Source of the DNA: Engraulis encrasicolus | Taxonomy: Eukaryota; Chordata; Actinopteri; Clupeiformes; Engraulidae | Direction of reading: 5' to 3' | Assembly (NCBI RefSeq): GCF_034702125.1 | Contig: NC_085876.1 | Span: 5,021,864 to 5,085,863 of the forward strand | DNA: 64,000 nt | Part shown: positions 42,301 through 53,600 of the stretch, in pieces | Position numbering within the stretch: the first letter of the stretch is position 1 | Layout: each line of letters starts with the position of its first letter | Position numbers and translations under genes: made by a program | The notes under the pieces: model-generated | What the model saw: the letters and a program-made list of their open reading frames with translations, nothing else | Databases searched by the model: none | Told to the model about the DNA's origin: nothing

Positions 42301-45300
42301 GACTACTACTTAAACATTATGACTTGGTCATTGCCAACATGAGGAAGTGAAGAAGGCACACAATAAAACGCGTCTGTGCAATAGACAATAAAAGCAACAA
42401 AAAAGGGCAAGATTCGCCTCTTTTGTTGCATTTCAGGCAGCTTATTATTTGGGTATCCACCCTTAAAAAATTAATTTACCTTAAACGCACAATTGAGATT
42501 TTATTTTACTAAGGGATTCCAAAAAAGTTGGGACACTTCGTATTTTGTGAATAAAATCGAAATGCTGGCATTTTCAAAACACTTCATCCATGCATAAGAT
42601 GCACAATGGCACAAGGTCAACACAGCAACTGTTAAATTGAGGCAAAAGTATTGTTTTTAGGGAAATATGTGTTTATTCAAAAATTCGACCCATGCAACAA
42701 ATCTCAAAAAAGTTGGGACAGGGCCAAAACATGTTGTAATAGTTGGATAATTCTAATTATAACACAAGGAGGAATATTTTAAAAGGAAATATATTGACAG
42801 CCAACACTGTCAACATGAACGCACAAATAAAAGACCATCACAGAGAGGCTGTGGTACTCAGTAGCGAAGATGTTGAGGGACTAATTACTGATCTATTACA
42901 CAGAAAAAAATAATTATCAAAATTGCAGGCATGTAAGGCCTATTTCCGTGATGTAGAATTCTGTGAAATCATTGCACGAGTTTTGAGATCATGACATACC
43001 CCATCGCCATCATCAATAAGCAAACTATGACACTACAACAATGGCAGCTGTTGAAAAACTGACCATAAACACAATACTTGATTAATGCACATGATGCAGA
43101 CATTTAACAGTGTTGCATGTGGCAAAGCTCATTCTAAATGGACACAGTAGACATGTGAAATTGTCTTCTGATTACTGAACGGAAAATATTTCATCCTTTT
43201 TTTTTTTAATCATTGAGTCATGCACCCTCCAGGTTACATAAAAGATGAATACTTCAGCTTGATATAGTGGTCAGTCTGAAAAACAGCAGTATGATAGTAA
43301 AGGGGTGCAGTAGTGCCCTTGGTTATGGTCTTCTTACTCTTACTCTCTAACTTGGAGCAATAGAAAGAGGGGTGAATGATACAGTATACAGATTTTAAAT
43401 AGCATACATGGCTACCAAGAAATTATATTTTGGTACACAGCCTTTAGGTATTGCCACATATGATGATGGCAACTTCAACTTGCATTCTCTACTATGTTCC
43501 AATAGTATTGTTCCATTAGAAGAGTAAACAGGTGACAAAATTGTGTTCTTGCAGTCAGGATATGCCACATATTAAGCATAACAGGGAAGTAAACAAGTTG
43601 AAGACCACACCCATCAGTTGAACTGCTGAAATCATGTCTCGCATAGAAAAATATCTATTTTTTGAATAAAATTATGCCATCAGTGAAAGTATTTAACTGT
43701 TCAGTCTCCTCCCTTGTGTTATGTTTAATATTATATAAATCTAAAAGCATTTTATTGGCCCTGTTCCAACTTTTTGGGGATTTGTTGCAAGGGTGACATT
43801 TTAAATAACCACTATTACCTCAAGACATTAATTCTTCTGTCTGTGCACAATGCTCTGCCACCTTATTCACGTATTGAATGTTTTTAAAATGCCAGCATTT
43901 TTACTTTATTCACAAAACACCAAGTGTCCCAACTTTCTTGGAATCCGCTTTGTATGTAGATGAGAAAATATCCTCATTTAAAAATGTCCACTAACGTACA
44001 ACCAGCGTCTTAGTTAAGCCTGCATCTAGCCATTGCCTTTCTGGCAACAACACAATTATTACAGGGGGCATATCAATGTATTTTAACTAAGCTTACATAT
44101 TTTTTCAATACCTTAATTTCCCTTGAGATCAATAATTATCTCTACTTAATTTAGATAGGACAGTGACCTAATCAACACCGCTTTTGCCTGGTAAATACAT
44201 CTCTATTACTCATACTGCTAAGGTGAAAGCATGACAACTCTGTGTGGTTAGTGCACTTTGCTACTATGTGCGGTAGGGCAGTAGAGTCTACGTGCCACCA
44301 TTAACAGGTGTGGTGTTGTTCTTGTTGCACCCTGCCTTACTGACACACCCATGAGCACAATCACAAGGACAAGGAATATCCTGATGTATAACGCTCACTA
44401 TGTCTAGCTGTTTAAATAACACTCAGGTTTCTCTTTTACTTCAGACATGTAAAAGTTTTATCTTTTACCTGACATGTTTCGATTTTAAAGCACGTCACAC
44501 ATCAACATCCCTGTGACCCTCTGATGAAGACGGAAGTTATACAGTCGAAACATGTCAGGTAAAAAATAAAACTTACATGTCTGAACTCTGAACTTAAGAA
44601 AAACTTGAGAGGAATATCCTGCTCAAGTCATAACATCCTTGTTCCAGTCATATGATACTTTGCCTTCACACAAAGTGACTGTGTGCACTTCCGAGTTTGA
44701 GGACTTGACAAGTTGACATTGTTGAAATATCAACTACGGGCGTCACCAGAAAATATACTGCATAACAGGTGGGTCAAGAAAAAAATAGGTCAGCCCATCT
44801 CAGCCAATAATACACATCTTATTTTTGTTCAATTCTTCAATTTTACGTTATCCTACAAAGGTCAGGTACACCCATATTTCCCTTCAGGTAAAGTTAGCAC
44901 AGTTAATTGCTGCCAGGGGTGAATCATTGACATTTTCAGGTCTCATTCATCCACACTTAGATGCGGAACCCAGCGGGGGCATAAAAACTGTATTGAGAAA
45001 ATAAAAACCCTGGCACATTCCTTCCATCTGTGCCCAGTGCTCATGTCCCCAACACCGGTGAATTCACCGATTTAGCTAAGCTTAATCAACCTGACTTTAG
45101 TAGAGTGGTAAATCGGATCAGCGTATGAATTGAATCGGCTAAAGCAAATAGTATGTGGCAAGGATGTCCGCACCTGATAATGACAGATGCATGTCACCAG
45201 CTTGTGCGGAGGACACTGATTGCAGTCCCAGACACTGTACTCACCAGGTGTTGGATCATGTATGTGGCTTGCCTCATACTGGTCTGGTCTGTGCCTTGCC

Positions 45301-46092
45301 TGGTTATGTGTTCTGCATCTGGACTAGACTATGAAGCGGTTTCTCCTGTACATGTCTCTAATAGGTAAACCCATCTCACCTGTGCAAGCCTGATCTGCCT
45401 GTGCTGCAGGCCGGCAGGCAGTTGCCTTACCTGTCTAAACAAGCGCTCCAAAACTGTCCTCTACCTATACACGGCCATTAGTGACTTTATTACTTACATA
45501 GGTTTTACTACTTTATTACATAGGTTTCATGTTTACAAACATTCATGTTCTGAGGAGGGGCCAGATGCTAAGCAGCCAACAACGTGAGCTCATTTTTTGA
45601 CAGACGCAGTTTCCAACAATCAGAGGTTGAAGAGTGCACAGTCAGGGGCACACGGCCAGCCAGGATTGCACCCATGTGTACCATCATCTCTCACCTGTTT
45701 GTGTGACAGGGCGGCCTGTACCGAGGGCCTGTTCTCCATCTGTTGGGCCAGGCGGCGGTTGCGGGCGCTGGCCATGTGCTGCTGCTGCAGGTTGGCTCTG
45801 ACGCTGACGGCCGTGGGCTGCTTGCTCTTCAGCATGTTTGTGAAGCTTTAGGTACGGCACAGGGTGGGGGACAGGAGAGGAGAGGGAGAAAGATAGGGGG
45901 ACAGGATGGGAGATGGGAGAGATAGAGCAGGGGGGAAAGAAGGGGGAGGAGAAGAGAAGAAAGAAGGAAGGAGGAGGAGAGACCAGATAGGGAGATGGAG
46001 TAGGGAGATGTGGGTAGAGATAAAGAAAGGAGGAAAAAGAAAGAGAGAGGGAGGGAGAGAGAGACAGATGAGGGACAGTGAGAAATATGGGG

Positions 46093-46127
<35 letters not shown>

Positions 46128-46130
46128 CGA

Positions 46131-46163
<33 letters not shown>

Positions 46164-46173
46164 GAGAGAGAGA

Positions 46174-46209
<36 letters not shown>

Positions 46210-48016
46210 GAGGGACAGGGAGGGAGATGGGAGAGATCGAGTAGGAGGAATGGTTTGGGGAAGGTTGTGAAAGAAAAGGAATGAAAGAAAGAAAGAGAGG
46301 AGGAGGAAGAGGAGGGAGAAAGGGAGGAGGAGGGGGCAGTGGAGGGAGGGTTCCAAATCAAATCATTGCTCACACACACTCACACACTGGACGCAGCCAT
46401 GGGCAGCAGAGCCATGGCCTGGTCAGTGAATGCCCACTTTGTCTTGTGTTTGGTAAATCTCTCTCTCTCTCTCTCTCTCTTGTGTGCAGTCTAGACACCC
46501 CAGACAGCACCTCACAGCACACATGTCAAGGTGCACCTACACCAGCATAGACAGAGCTGAGGACAGCAGAGATGGGACATACAGGACAGAGGAGGAGAGC
46601 ACGATGAGACGAGAGAAACAAAGATATGGGGGGATGAAGAGTGAGGGAGTAAGGGAGATCAGAACGAAACAGTGAAAGCAAAAGCAAATCAAAATAGACA
46701 ATAACACACAAGAGAGAACAGGGCAAAGAGGAACTAAAACATAACAGTAAGAGAGAGACAGGTGACAAGGGGAAGAAGGGAGAGTCTGAAAGTAAGTTGG
46801 AAATAAAAAAAGACAAACACACTTTAAATGAAAAAGTAAGTGAAAGGGTAAGTGTAGAGAATGAACATAGGAGTGAATCAGTCAAAAAGAGAGGTAGAAA
46901 GACCGCAAAAGGGGGAGATGACACGTAACAGAGAGAAAGGGCAGGAGTAAAAATGGGATATACGCATAAAGCAGAAAAGAGGAGACAGATTAGAGTGTGA
47001 CAGCCTCTTATGGGCCCCCGAGTCGAGGGCCCTGGACTGGAGGGGTGTCTGGCCACCCAGCCTCTTACAGCCAGGACCGCGCTGCGCTAACACGCCCCCT
47101 TCCCCATCCCCAGTGAGAGCTCACCGAGGGCGGGGTTCACAGAGGCACTGGAACCGGTGGGTGGTAGGAGGGGTTTATGCAGGAACTGGAGCTCAACACA
47201 GGCGCGTCCTGGCTCGGACTGGGTACCTTCATTGGGTTCAAGACAACAAGTGTGAGAGAGAGCTACAGCGAAAGAGAGAGAGAACAGAAAAAGCAGGCGA
47301 GGCAGAAATGGATGGATGAAGGAGGAGAAGAAAAGACAAACTGGAAGTGAAGGAGGAGGAATGAGAGAGAGTCTGTGAGAGGGCTGGGAAGGGTGAAGGG
47401 GGAGGAGAGCACACTGTGTTCTGTGCGTCCTCCATTTTGGCATTTTCATGATTGCAACTCTTCCATACACATCATGGTCAATGTTTGCCCATTTAGTGTG
47501 GGTACAATGCACCACCTTACCCTTGTTGCGTGGCATTCCCATCAACCTCTCTCATCACATTAGATTGTGGGCAATGCTAAAGCAGAGATCTTTGCCTCTG
47601 TAAGAGAGATGCCAGGCTGGTATACAGCCATGCCAGTGCCAATACGGCTTTACCCATCATCATGATCATCACCACGATCATCATCATCATCCTCTACCAA
47701 TGAGCACTCTTTCTATATGACTAGACCTCCCATGATCACCACGGGGCCTCTGGTCTAAGGAGTGCAGAGGTGGCGAGCACTGTTGAGTCCGTGACAGGCG
47801 TGGAATTATGGCCGTCCTGTGACCTCCAAAGCACGCCATCTCGCCAGCGAGGTGAGGCTCTCTATGTATTCTCTACTGTAGGTGTGCGCTCTCGCTTTTC
47901 TCTCGCCGTCAGTAAAAGCCTGTCGTGGTGGTGCGTGGCGTGACGTCTCACCGCTCGTTCAGGGACAGCTTCGTAGTGCTTTTGAGCACGACTTTTTGAG
48001 TTGAAGGAGCACTCAT
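36314..48016 (-). CDS. chtop: CHTOP, chromatin target of PRMT1 (five coding exons, complete)
   Basis: CHTOP (FOP/SRAG) is an arginine-rich nuclear protein, substrate of PRMT1/PRMT5 and part of the TREX mRNA-export complex. Coding exons on the minus strand: 48016-47952, 45845-45695, 42152-41969, 40498-40349, 36525-36314. Junction phases join to 253 codons (human 248). Residues about 9-23 ([15 protein letters not shown]) form the N-terminal UAP56-binding-type motif. Residues 44-72 include [20 protein letters not shown]. Residues 73-213 are RG/RGG-rich. The C-terminal FoP-duplication region, with its repeated LDxxLDAYM, spans about 216-246, and the protein ends ADPDGME. The first coding exon has an acceptor at 48042, so at least one upstream non-coding exon exists. 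Intron 1 contains very long purine-rich tracts on the plus strand. Literature known to me reports that CHTOP regulates itself by intron retention; nothing here tests that. The gene faces SNAPIN head-to-head. Confidence 0.96.
37380..37629. mobile_element. Truncated TTAA MITE, same family as 54810-55080
   Basis: Ends CAGTGCACCTTAA. The interior words (TCTATTTCTGGAAATTCAAA, CCCCTTTTCATGTATGAAAA, GACAGCATGAATTCTGGA) suit the family seen inverted at 54810. The left end is not clear. Confidence 0.5.
37637..39883. mobile_element. 2.25-kb element with inverted ends in CHTOP intron 4
   Basis: The left end CAGTCCCCCCAGGAAATCGC and, inverted, CAGTCCCACCAGGAAATCGC, with ATAATA on both flanks. Both ends are rich in TCGCGAT words. 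A minus-strand open run at about 38108-38340 reads [20 protein letters not shown], then [20 protein letters not shown] and [15 protein letters not shown]. It looks like a coding remnant of unknown family. Probably hAT-like by its ends. Confidence 0.65.
40550..41820. other. CHTOP intron 3, no further gene
   Basis: Intron sequence. Open stretches at 40772-41158 and 41326-41716 have no recognised domain. Confidence 0.5.
41856..41935 (-). repeat. Decayed tandem copy of the 3' end of CHTOP coding exon 3
   Basis: Plus-strand 41856-41930 (CTGAATGTAAGTGCTCCCCT onward, through TCCTCTTCCTCCGCG) repeats 41971-42043 with an offset of about 115 bp, and the flanking CT-rich intron is repeated too. In the copy the splice donor is lost: the exon-end AGAG|gtcagt has become AGAATGC. 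It should therefore be skipped as intron. The intact exon keeps the open frame. Confidence 0.8.
42514..43946. mobile_element. 1.4-kb DNA element with AAAAAGTTGGGACA ends
   Basis: The left end GGATTCCAAAAAAGTTGGGA, then CACTTCGTATTTTGTGAATAA, is inverted at 43899-43946. An internal copy of AAAAAGTTGGGACAGGG lies at 42707. The interior is AT-rich and lacks an intact transposase. The class is not assigned. Confidence 0.75.
44441..44585. repeat. 145-bp palindromic element
   Basis: The left arm TTCAGACATGTAAAAGTTTT through ACCTGACATGTTTCGA is inverted on the right (TCGAAACATGTCAGGT to ACATGTCTGAA). The loop is about 50 bp. Confidence 0.75.
44590..45545. other. CHTOP intron 2, unassigned
   Basis: No repeat or coding signal I recognise. 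Confidence 0.4.
45545..45655. repeat. Dispersed repeat shared with 17765-17885
   Basis: AGCAGCCAACAACGTGAGCT, TTTTTTGACAGACGCAGTTT and CCAACAATCAGAGGTTGA. It ends about 40 bp from the CHTOP exon 2 donor. Confidence 0.6.
45870..47420. repeat. Long purine-rich tracts in CHTOP intron 1
   Basis: Three runs (about 45870-46350, 46560-47000 and 47255-47410) are almost all A and G on the plus strand, with GA microsatellite cores at 46095-46200. The transcript therefore carries long pyrimidine tracts upstream of the exon 2 acceptor at 45846. Confidence 0.9.
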
Positions 48017-48692
48017 TTTTGCTTCGATCCCACTAGGTCTCCTGTGAACGACACGACAACAAACGAAGGTTATTATTACAAAGCCCCCCAATCGACGTAA
48101 ACATGCTATTACACAAGCAAGACTTTTATCCCAAGTGGACCCAAACAAATGTAGTGAGTTGCACACCGTTATGCAATACGTGGAATTTACAATAGTGCAT
48201 CAAGAAATGTATGTTACTTAAAATATGAATAATAATAATAGAAGATAATTTATTTCATTAGCTGGGCTGTCCAATGCCATACGTTCCTCGTGAACTAATC
48301 GGAGATCAGTAGAGTAGCCTACCCCCTTGACCAGTTTTATCAAAGTCCATTTAACAGGGCAACGCACATTTTGACCACTTAAGTTACGCTCACATGTATC
48401 CCCATATGTTGTTACAACTTAGTTCATATTCATTGTACACAATCTTGCAGTGTGGATTCAAATGGGTGAGCCGAGAAATCATAGCAACGTCATGTTAGCT
48501 AACTAGCTAAGTACGTGACGCTAAATACCAAGACTCCTCAAGACCAGAACCAATGATGAGAAAACTAACATGTATTTTATACGATAAAACAAAACTACGC
48601 TAGTTAGGTGTCGAATTATATGAACAATCTTTGAGACCATGCTATGGTGAAACCACACTAATAAATTGGAATTTAATTGAGACGTGACAAAC

Positions 48693-48930
48693 CTGTTAGG
48701 GATAGGAGTGCCAAAGAATTTGCTCGCCAGCCTTTCTGGGCTAATGTAGACGTAGCGTCGATTTCTGCTCAAAACTGTTGCCAGAAAACGCCAGTAACAC
48801 AATGAAAACGTTTCTTTCGTTGCTGTTACTCTACGGGTATATTGAATATCAGAAAGATTGAGGTGAATGAAGAGTTTCTGCCAAAAGACTAGACTATTAC
48901 GTCGTCCAGTTGTGTCTCCTCTCCCTTTCA
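48693..48930 (-). other. chtop: Probable non-coding first exon of CHTOP
   Basis: On the minus strand the sequence CCCTAACAG is followed by gtttgt at 48692, a plausible donor, and the next acceptor is the one at 48042 before the coding start. The exon would run from about 48,930, next to the shared promoter, to 48693. The exact start is unknown. Confidence 0.5.
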
Positions 48931-48939
48931 AAACAAAAT

Positions 48940-49034
48940 GGTGCTAATCCGTCTCGTCGCTGACCCAAAGAGGAAAATGGAGTGGTTCGCGCTGACGTCA
49001 AAAGTCGCGAGAGTTTGCTATATTTACAGAAAAG
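48940..49034. promoter_or_regulatory. Bidirectional CHTOP/SNAPIN promoter with full CRE
   Basis: The interval between the inferred CHTOP first exon and the SNAPIN start codon holds a perfect CRE palindrome TGACGTCA at 48993-49000 and a TCGCGAGA element at 49005-49012. A YY1-like AAGATGGCGGC spans the SNAPIN ATG (49033-49043). There is no clear TATA box at a suitable spacing on either side. This is typical of housekeeping bidirectional promoters. Sites are read directly; function is inferred. Confidence 0.65.
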
Positions 49035-50282
49035 ATGGCGGCGTTAGCAGTGGCAGAAACTCCTTCGGGGAAAGATGCAATTGCCGAGGGTTTATTTGAG
49101 CTTTTAAAACCGGCGGTTCAACAGCTCGATCTACACGTCCATTCAGTAAGGTACGTCCAGCATGTTTGTCTGAGAAAAGGTCAATTGAATCAGTCACTGT
49201 TCTTAAATTTGCAGTGTCATTTCAAGTAGCTGGTTAGCCTTCTCACTCATTGCTGTCATATGACAGGTCGCGTGATGCACAAAACAGAATGCAAATATGT
49301 CTCAATCGTCTTTTATACAATAAATGGTCATACACTTAGCTCTTACTTGCCCCTGTAAAGAAACCTCATTGCGAGGCTTCAGTACAACATTTTGCGTGGT
49401 TATGTATTTTTTATTGGTCGCCTATGTGTCTTGTGTCAACATAGGGAGAGTCAAGTGGAGCTTCGAGAGCATATTGACAATTTGGCTTCAGGTAAGAAAG
49501 AGAGTGAGGCACTGTCAATGGTGTGCCAGGGTCTTTTCTCTGACCGCCAACCTTTGCTGTTTTCTGCACAGCTCGATGCAGTAGGATACATTTGACTGAC
49601 AGACCTGCCTCCTCTGTCTTTGTAGAATTATGTAGAATCAACGAGCACCAGAAGGTGGCGCTAGATCTCGACCCTTACGTCAAGAAGCTGCTGAATGCGC
49701 GGCGCAGAGTGGTACTGGTCAACAACATCCTTCAGAACGCACAGGTTTGTCCATGATGCATTCGACACTAAAGGCATAATGACTGACAGCACTGGTCATG
49801 ACGGGGTATCCTCTTTTTTCATTATCCAAAGCAATCACGAACAGTTTTAGTTGAATTGCAATGTTAACAAGTCACTGTATTTACTCGGTGAGAAGTAGTA
49901 AACTCCTTGGCATACAGGGTGTGTAGTTTGATGTTACGTGAAGCATTCGAATGTGAAAAAAATGTACATCTGTGCGAAAAATTCTGCCAAAGTAACAAAA
50001 AAACCTGTAATGCAAGCAGGTGGGATATATTTCCACTTTCAGCACTGCATGGTACACATTCCAATATGCAATATAATATAAAGACTGGAGACACTACTAA
50101 GAGACTAACTGAGGTTAAGACTATAGGGTTCATTTTTGTTTTTTGTTTTTGTGTTTGTTTCAATGTGTTCACAGGAGCGGCTGCGGCGGCTCAATCACAA
50201 TGTTTCCAAGGAGACGGCACGTAGGAAAACGATGCTCGAGACGTCGGGAGCCTTCACACCCCGCTCTCCCAGCAAACCCTGA
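49035..50282 (+). CDS. snapin: SNAPIN, SNARE-associated / BLOC-1 and BORC subunit (four exons, complete)
   Basis: SNAPIN is a small coiled-coil protein of the BLOC-1 and BORC complexes that binds SNAP25 and serves lysosome-related organelle biogenesis, lysosome positioning and synaptic vesicle release. Exons: 49035-49150, 49445-49491, 49626-49744, 50175-50282. GT-AG junctions and phases join to 129 codons (human 136). Recognisable blocks are GLFELLKPAVQQLD at about 19-32, ESQVELREHIDNLAS from exon 2, LCRINEHQKVALDLDPYVKK, and ARRRVVLVNNILQNAQ. The tail ERLRRLNHNVSKETARRK ends in TPRSPSKP. The heptad-rich middle fits the family's coiled coil. The N-terminus before the conserved core is shorter than in human and differs in sequence. 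The start ATG sits in a YY1-like context and begins MAAL. A SINE follows about 10 bp after the stop codon. Confidence 0.96.
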
Positions 50283-50291
50283 GCATAGACG

Positions 50292-50540
50292 AGGGGCGAT
50301 GGTGGCTCAGGTGATAGAGGAGGTTGCAGGGTCGAGCCCCGCTCCATCTGACCCCATCGATGTGTCCTTGAGCACGATACTTAACCCCAAGTTGCTCCTG
50401 GTGGCAGGGGGGTACGCTGCGTGGCAGCCACTGCCACCGGTGTGTGAATGTGAGTGTGAATGGGTAAATGTGAGGCATACAATGTAAAGCGCTTTGAGTG
50501 CTCGAAGGAGTAGAAGGGCGCTATATAAATGCAGTGCATA
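50292..50540 (+). repeat. tRNA-derived SINE, family S2, in the SNAPIN 3' UTR
   Basis: Head GGCGATGGTGGCTCAGGTGA, with a B box at GGTCGAGCCCC. Body CCTTGAGCACGATACTTAAC, GTGGCAGGGGGGTACGCTGC. Tail GTAAAGCGCTTTGAGTGCTC and GCGCTATATAAATGCAGTG, a LINE-like tail common in fish SINEs. Nearly complete. Confidence 0.85.
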
Positions 50541-50912
50541 CAGTACATAGACACGCACGCACACACACACCCCAACGTGCCATCTTCTCACCTCCAGAGG
50601 CTAGGATGACACGGTATAACACAACCCTAAATGCAGCTCTCTGTCTCTGAGTTTGTGATTGCCTCTCTACCCTACTCTTATGGAGTTGCTGAAGAGAGAG
50701 AGAGAGAGAAACGGCGTAATTTGAAATGGGAGAGCCATCAGGTTGCAGCAAAGCTGACCTGCAGAATCCTGATCCTGCTCTGTATGTCACCTATAGGAAG
50801 CGCAAACACAATACTAACTAGGTAGTGTGTTCTCTCCTTCTTAGGGAGTCTCCTGTAAGGCCATGTGTGGATATTTATAGGCAGTCTCTGCATGGTAGTC
50901 TGTGTAGAACTG

Positions 50913-51068
50913 AGGCATATACTACAAAGCTGGTTCAGGAGTAAACCAGGTTAAGTTAAGATAAATCATCTAATAGAAGAGCTTGGAGGCCTCATTTTGG
51001 ACTCCAGGCTCTTCTATTAGGCTTAACTTAATCTGGTTTACTCCTGAACCAGCTTTGTAGCATAGGCC
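50913..51068. repeat. Palindromic MITE-like hairpin
   Basis: CTACAAAGCTGGTTCAGGAG, then TAAACCAGGTTAAGTTAAG, is inverted from 51018 to 51060. TCTATTAG blocks are also paired. A half copy lies at 14757-14847, and fragments lie at 51125-51215. Confidence 0.75.
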
Positions 51069-51257
51069 CCTGCTGTCATCCTAGCTGTTTTCAGTACTGA
51101 ATGGCCAAGGCAGCAAGGCGATGTTCCAAAAAGGTGGTTCAGTAGCACCACTGCTTTCAATCAACCTGGAGGTAGTGGTAAATCAACTAATAGAAGGGCC
51201 TGGAGTCCTTATTGTCATTACTAAATGATGCCTGCCTCTGGTAGGCTAACTTAGAGG

Positions 51258-51602
51258 TAACCGCACAAATAGACCAGGCGCGATGCGATTCAAGCGACCG
51301 AGTGCAGCAGCAAGTGATACGAGCGATTGAAGAGACTAGAGTATGTCCGTACAGGCAGAAGGCAAAGCATTCAAACATTCCCATTGGCTGTGGTCACTGA
51401 CCTCTATACAGTCATTGGCTGTCGCGGCTGGTCGCCGAACCGCGTCATAGAAAGTTGAAAGGATTTCAACTTCAAACTGTCGCTCTCGTCGCGCAAATCG
51501 CCTCTAGTCTCCAGAATCGCTTTTGTCGCGCGACTCAATACAAAGTCAATTACTTCCGTCGCTCGCCTCGCTCTTGTCGCGGTAGGTGTATTTGTGCGGT
51601 AA
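51258..51602. mobile_element. CpG-rich MITE
   Basis: Left TAACCGCACAAATAGACC and, inverted, TTACCGCACAAATACACC. The interior has repeated TCGCTCGC/GTCGCG words. No ORF of note. Confidence 0.65.
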
Positions 51603-51770
51603 GGATTTATTTATCACTTGTTCTTTATTTATCACTTGTTCTTGGAATACCCACCATTTTAAATCAACCTGGGGGCAGTGGAATATCAGCCAATAAGAAG
51701 AGCATGGATTCCTTGTTTCCCTTAATACATGTTGTTTGGAGGGTATCTATTAGCAGGTGTACCACTTTCT

Positions 51771-52052
51771 GAGTGCGTTTTAATATGCGACCTTGCCTCC
51801 TCCACTTGCGCTTGTCTCCTCGTCCCTTCTCCTGGCCCCTCCTCTGTGGAGAAAACGATAAAGTTTCCCAGCTGTCAGCCTAGCCACAACAACTTTTGAG
51901 GGACTGTTTTTCATTCACCATCCCAATTGCAAATGAGAAAAAGACTCTACAATTGAGCTTTTGCAAGATATTGAAATATAATGCTGTTGTCAGTGATGTC
52001 ATCATGACGAGAAGCAAGTGGAGGAGGCAAGGTCGCATATTGCAACGCACTC
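51771..52052. mobile_element. MITE, family A copy 2
   Basis: GAGTGCGTTTTAATATGCGA, then CCTTGCCTCCTCCACTTG, is inverted exactly at the right end (AGTGGAGGAGGCAAGGTCGC to GCACTC). Confidence 0.85.
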
Positions 52053-52085
52053 TCTGTTGTTAACATTAGGTTTAGCACTGAACCA

Positions 52086-52351
52086 TGTGTGCATTCCAAT
52101 ATGCAACCTTGCATCCTCCACTTGTGCTTGTGGCCTCACGTTTTGCTCAAGTTTCCCCACTGTCAGCCTATCCAAAACAATTTTACTATTCAACATCCAG
52201 TTTGCAAATGAGAAAATGACTTTACAATTGAGCTTTTGTGAGATATTGAAATATGATGCTGTTGTCAGTGATGTTATCAAAAGGTATTACTTGCTGGTAT
52301 GAGGCTACAAGCACAAGTGGAGGACGCAAGGTTGCATATTGGAACGTACCC
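52086..52351. mobile_element. MITE, family A copy 3
   Basis: TGTGCATTCCAATATGCAAC, then CTTGCATCCTCCACTTGTG, is inverted at 52309-52351. It starts 34 bp after copy 2 ends. Confidence 0.85.
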
Positions 52352-53405
52352 CGTGTTCCAGGATTACCCCCTTTCTAGCAGTATGAATGTCACCAACCGT
52401 TTGTAATACTGTTTTTTGCCACTAGAGGGAGATGTGAATCGCTATCTGTTACATGCCAGCCTTGTCTTTGACAGCTTGTATATTATGATAATAAGTATTT
52501 AATATAATGGCTTCAAGATTTGCGTGTGATGTACCTTTTTTGTTTAAAACCGACATGCTCTGTGTTCCATGTGTGTAAAACCCTGACATGCAAAATATAT
52601 ACAGCTTTGGTTTTGTACATATCCATGAACAAGCATTTATTTGCATGTTGTTGCCAAGGCTCTGCTGTTTGGAGAAGCAATGTAGTGCATTATCTGTGGG
52701 CACAATCCAGAAGACTCCTGCATGGTTATGCTGACTTAAGTTTTAATGACATCATTATGGTGCCGTGCTTGGTGCCGTCACCGCTGTGCAGGTCCAGTTA
52801 AGTGTTCTTGTTCTGTTCCACATGTCCATTTTGACGTGGGTGGAAATGGAGAGTCCAGGAGATGATGGCAATTCTGCATAAAAATAAATACATTTCCAGA
52901 CCATCACCCTCAGATTGCCTGTGTATTTCATTGAAGGAAGTTACGTTTATACATGTTAGAATAAATATGGAAATAAAACTACCTAGATTTACAGAATGCT
53001 GCTCACATGGTGTGCAATATTGTATCCACAATAATAATATAATAACTTACATTTGTTCGCATACAATTCCTTCACACACACAACAATACTGTCTCTCTGT
53101 CTATCTCTATCTATCTGTCTGTCTGTCTATCTATCTATCTATGTACTTGTATCTATAGACACAAGAATTTTACCAGTATGAGGGTCTTGAATTCATAGGG
53201 CTTATACAATGCTGCTTCAAGTGATTTAAGAGTGTGTGTATACATTTTCATGCAGGCCTATTTGAAAGGTATCTGCTGAGGGTGGGGGTGGGGATGGGGG
53301 GAGGAGTCTGATCTTTACATCAGAACGAAGTCTTCCAAGAGTTGTGTTTGCCTCTTAAATTGAATAGCAGTGTGTGATTCTACCAGTATACTGTATGTAT
53401 GTCCG
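52352..53405. other. No recognisable gene
   Basis: Short TCTA/TCTG tetranucleotide array at 53092-53145 and candidate poly(A) hexamers near 52883 and 52963. Confidence 0.5.
52883..52888 (+). promoter_or_regulatory. Candidate polyadenylation hexamer downstream of SNAPIN
   Basis: AATAAA on the plus strand about 2.6 kb past the SNAPIN stop; another lies near 52963. The distance is long and several transposons intervene, so this is weak. Confidence 0.2.
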
Positions 53406-53408
53406 TGC

Positions 53409-53600
53409 AGGGCAGTCTTAGCTTAATGGTTAGGGAGGTTGCAAGTTCGAATCCCACCCTTACCGCTCTGGACACCTCCATTCACAGCTGAAGTGCCCTT
53501 GAGCAAGGCACCCCACATTGCTCCGGGGACTGTAACCAATAACCTGTAAATAACTGTAAGTTGCTTACGTTAAAAGTGTCACTAATGTAATGTGATATAT
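53409..53600 (+). repeat. tRNA-derived SINE, family S3
   Basis: Head GCTTAATGGTTAGGGAGGTT with B box GTTCGAATCCCACCC. Body GTGCCCTTGAGCAAGGCACC. Tail GTTGCTTACGTTAAAAGTGT. A related head is at 63884. Confidence 0.8.

Noticed and set aside
45684..46379. 231-codon Ser/Leu-rich open frame
   Set aside because: Its right end overlaps CHTOP exon 2 sequence out of frame, and the rest is pyrimidine-tract translation.
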